A DNA stretch of 33,667 nucleotides from Eggerthellaceae bacterium. GTDB taxonomy: Bacteria > Actinomycetota > Coriobacteriia > Coriobacteriales > Eggerthellaceae. The stretch spans positions 1-33,667 of the forward strand of contig JALCHN010000020.1 of NCBI GenBank assembly GCA_022644775.1. Reading direction: 5' to 3'. The notes beneath the pieces are model-generated. The model was not told the DNA's origin, searched no databases, and saw nothing but the letters and a program-made list of their open reading frames with translations. The position numbers and the translations under genes are program-made. The stretch's first letter is position 1. Every line of letters starts with the position of its first letter. Below are positions 33,616 to 33,667 of this stretch, piece after piece.

Positions 33616-33667
33616 GGGGGGGGGGGGGGTGTTTTGGGGGGGGGGGGGGCAATGAAACCCCCCCCCC
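33616..33667. other. G and C homopolymer runs at window end
   Basis: Two runs of 14 Gs (33616-33629 and 33636-33649) and a terminal run of ten Cs occur within 52 bases. This is unlike anything else in the window and looks like a poor-quality contig end. Confidence 0.8.

Noticed and set aside
1-33667. tRNA or rRNA genes
   Set aside because: I looked for GTTCGA-type T-arm sequences and CCA-like ends and found none in a plausible cloverleaf; the GTTCGAAT near 947 is inside the NrfD-like gene.

Overview
The window is a GC-rich stretch of bacterial chromosome. The combination of a polysulfide/thiosulfate-reductase-type molybdoenzyme operon, aldehyde:ferredoxin-oxidoreductase (AOR) family enzymes, and LuxR regulators fused to a many-helix membrane domain is typical of anaerobic gut or oral Actinobacteria of the Coriobacteriia, most likely Eggerthellaceae. 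This assignment is inferred from gene content; no rRNA or other taxonomic marker is present.

Left third (1-16.6 kb), respiratory and accessory. A five-gene minus-strand operon (5131 down to 84) encodes a Tat-exported four-cluster ferredoxin resembling E. coli YdhY, a TorD-type chaperone, a Tat-exported Mo-bisPGD catalytic subunit (PsrA/PhsA type), an Fe-S electron-transfer subunit and an NrfD-type membrane anchor. Divergent from it is AOR1, which resembles E. coli YdhV. A second regulator-enzyme pair follows: LuxR1 (minus) divergent from AOR2 (plus). Then come LuxR2 (minus), an acidic protein of unknown function, an IscU/NifU-like scaffold and a zinc-ribbon membrane protein. AOR2 is a mosaic: long blocks are identical to AOR1 at DNA level and others are clearly divergent and AT-richer. 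A dyad motif (TTACCC-N7-GGGKAC with core AAAGA) occurs upstream of AOR1, between LuxR1 and AOR2, and between LuxR2 and the acidic protein, suggesting a shared regulon.

Middle (16.8-26.4 kb): a class I aminotransferase, a stand-alone NAD(P)HX epimerase domain, a 400-base non-coding region with a three-fold repeat, a SanA/YdcF-like protein, leucyl-tRNA synthetase, and a complete ECF transporter operon. The transporter has a TrpP-like S component behind a T-box leader, two ATPases and EcfT. Features of the T-box favour tryptophan. The two ATPases carry complementary motif losses that would fall in the same composite ATP site.

Right third (26.5-33.5 kb), housekeeping: MnmA with a translationally coupled cysteine desulfurase (tRNA 2-thiouridine), a MalY/PatB-type C-S lyase, IMP dehydrogenase and an M18 aminopeptidase. 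The last ~50 bases are G and C homopolymers and look like low-quality contig end.

Across the window an approximately 29-base imperfect palindrome with GTGACAAC/GTTGTCAC ends recurs about a dozen times in six places, always at gene 3' ends or in gene-to-gene gaps. It occurs as inverted pairs, a 37-base-period tandem array and one perfect 66-base palindrome.
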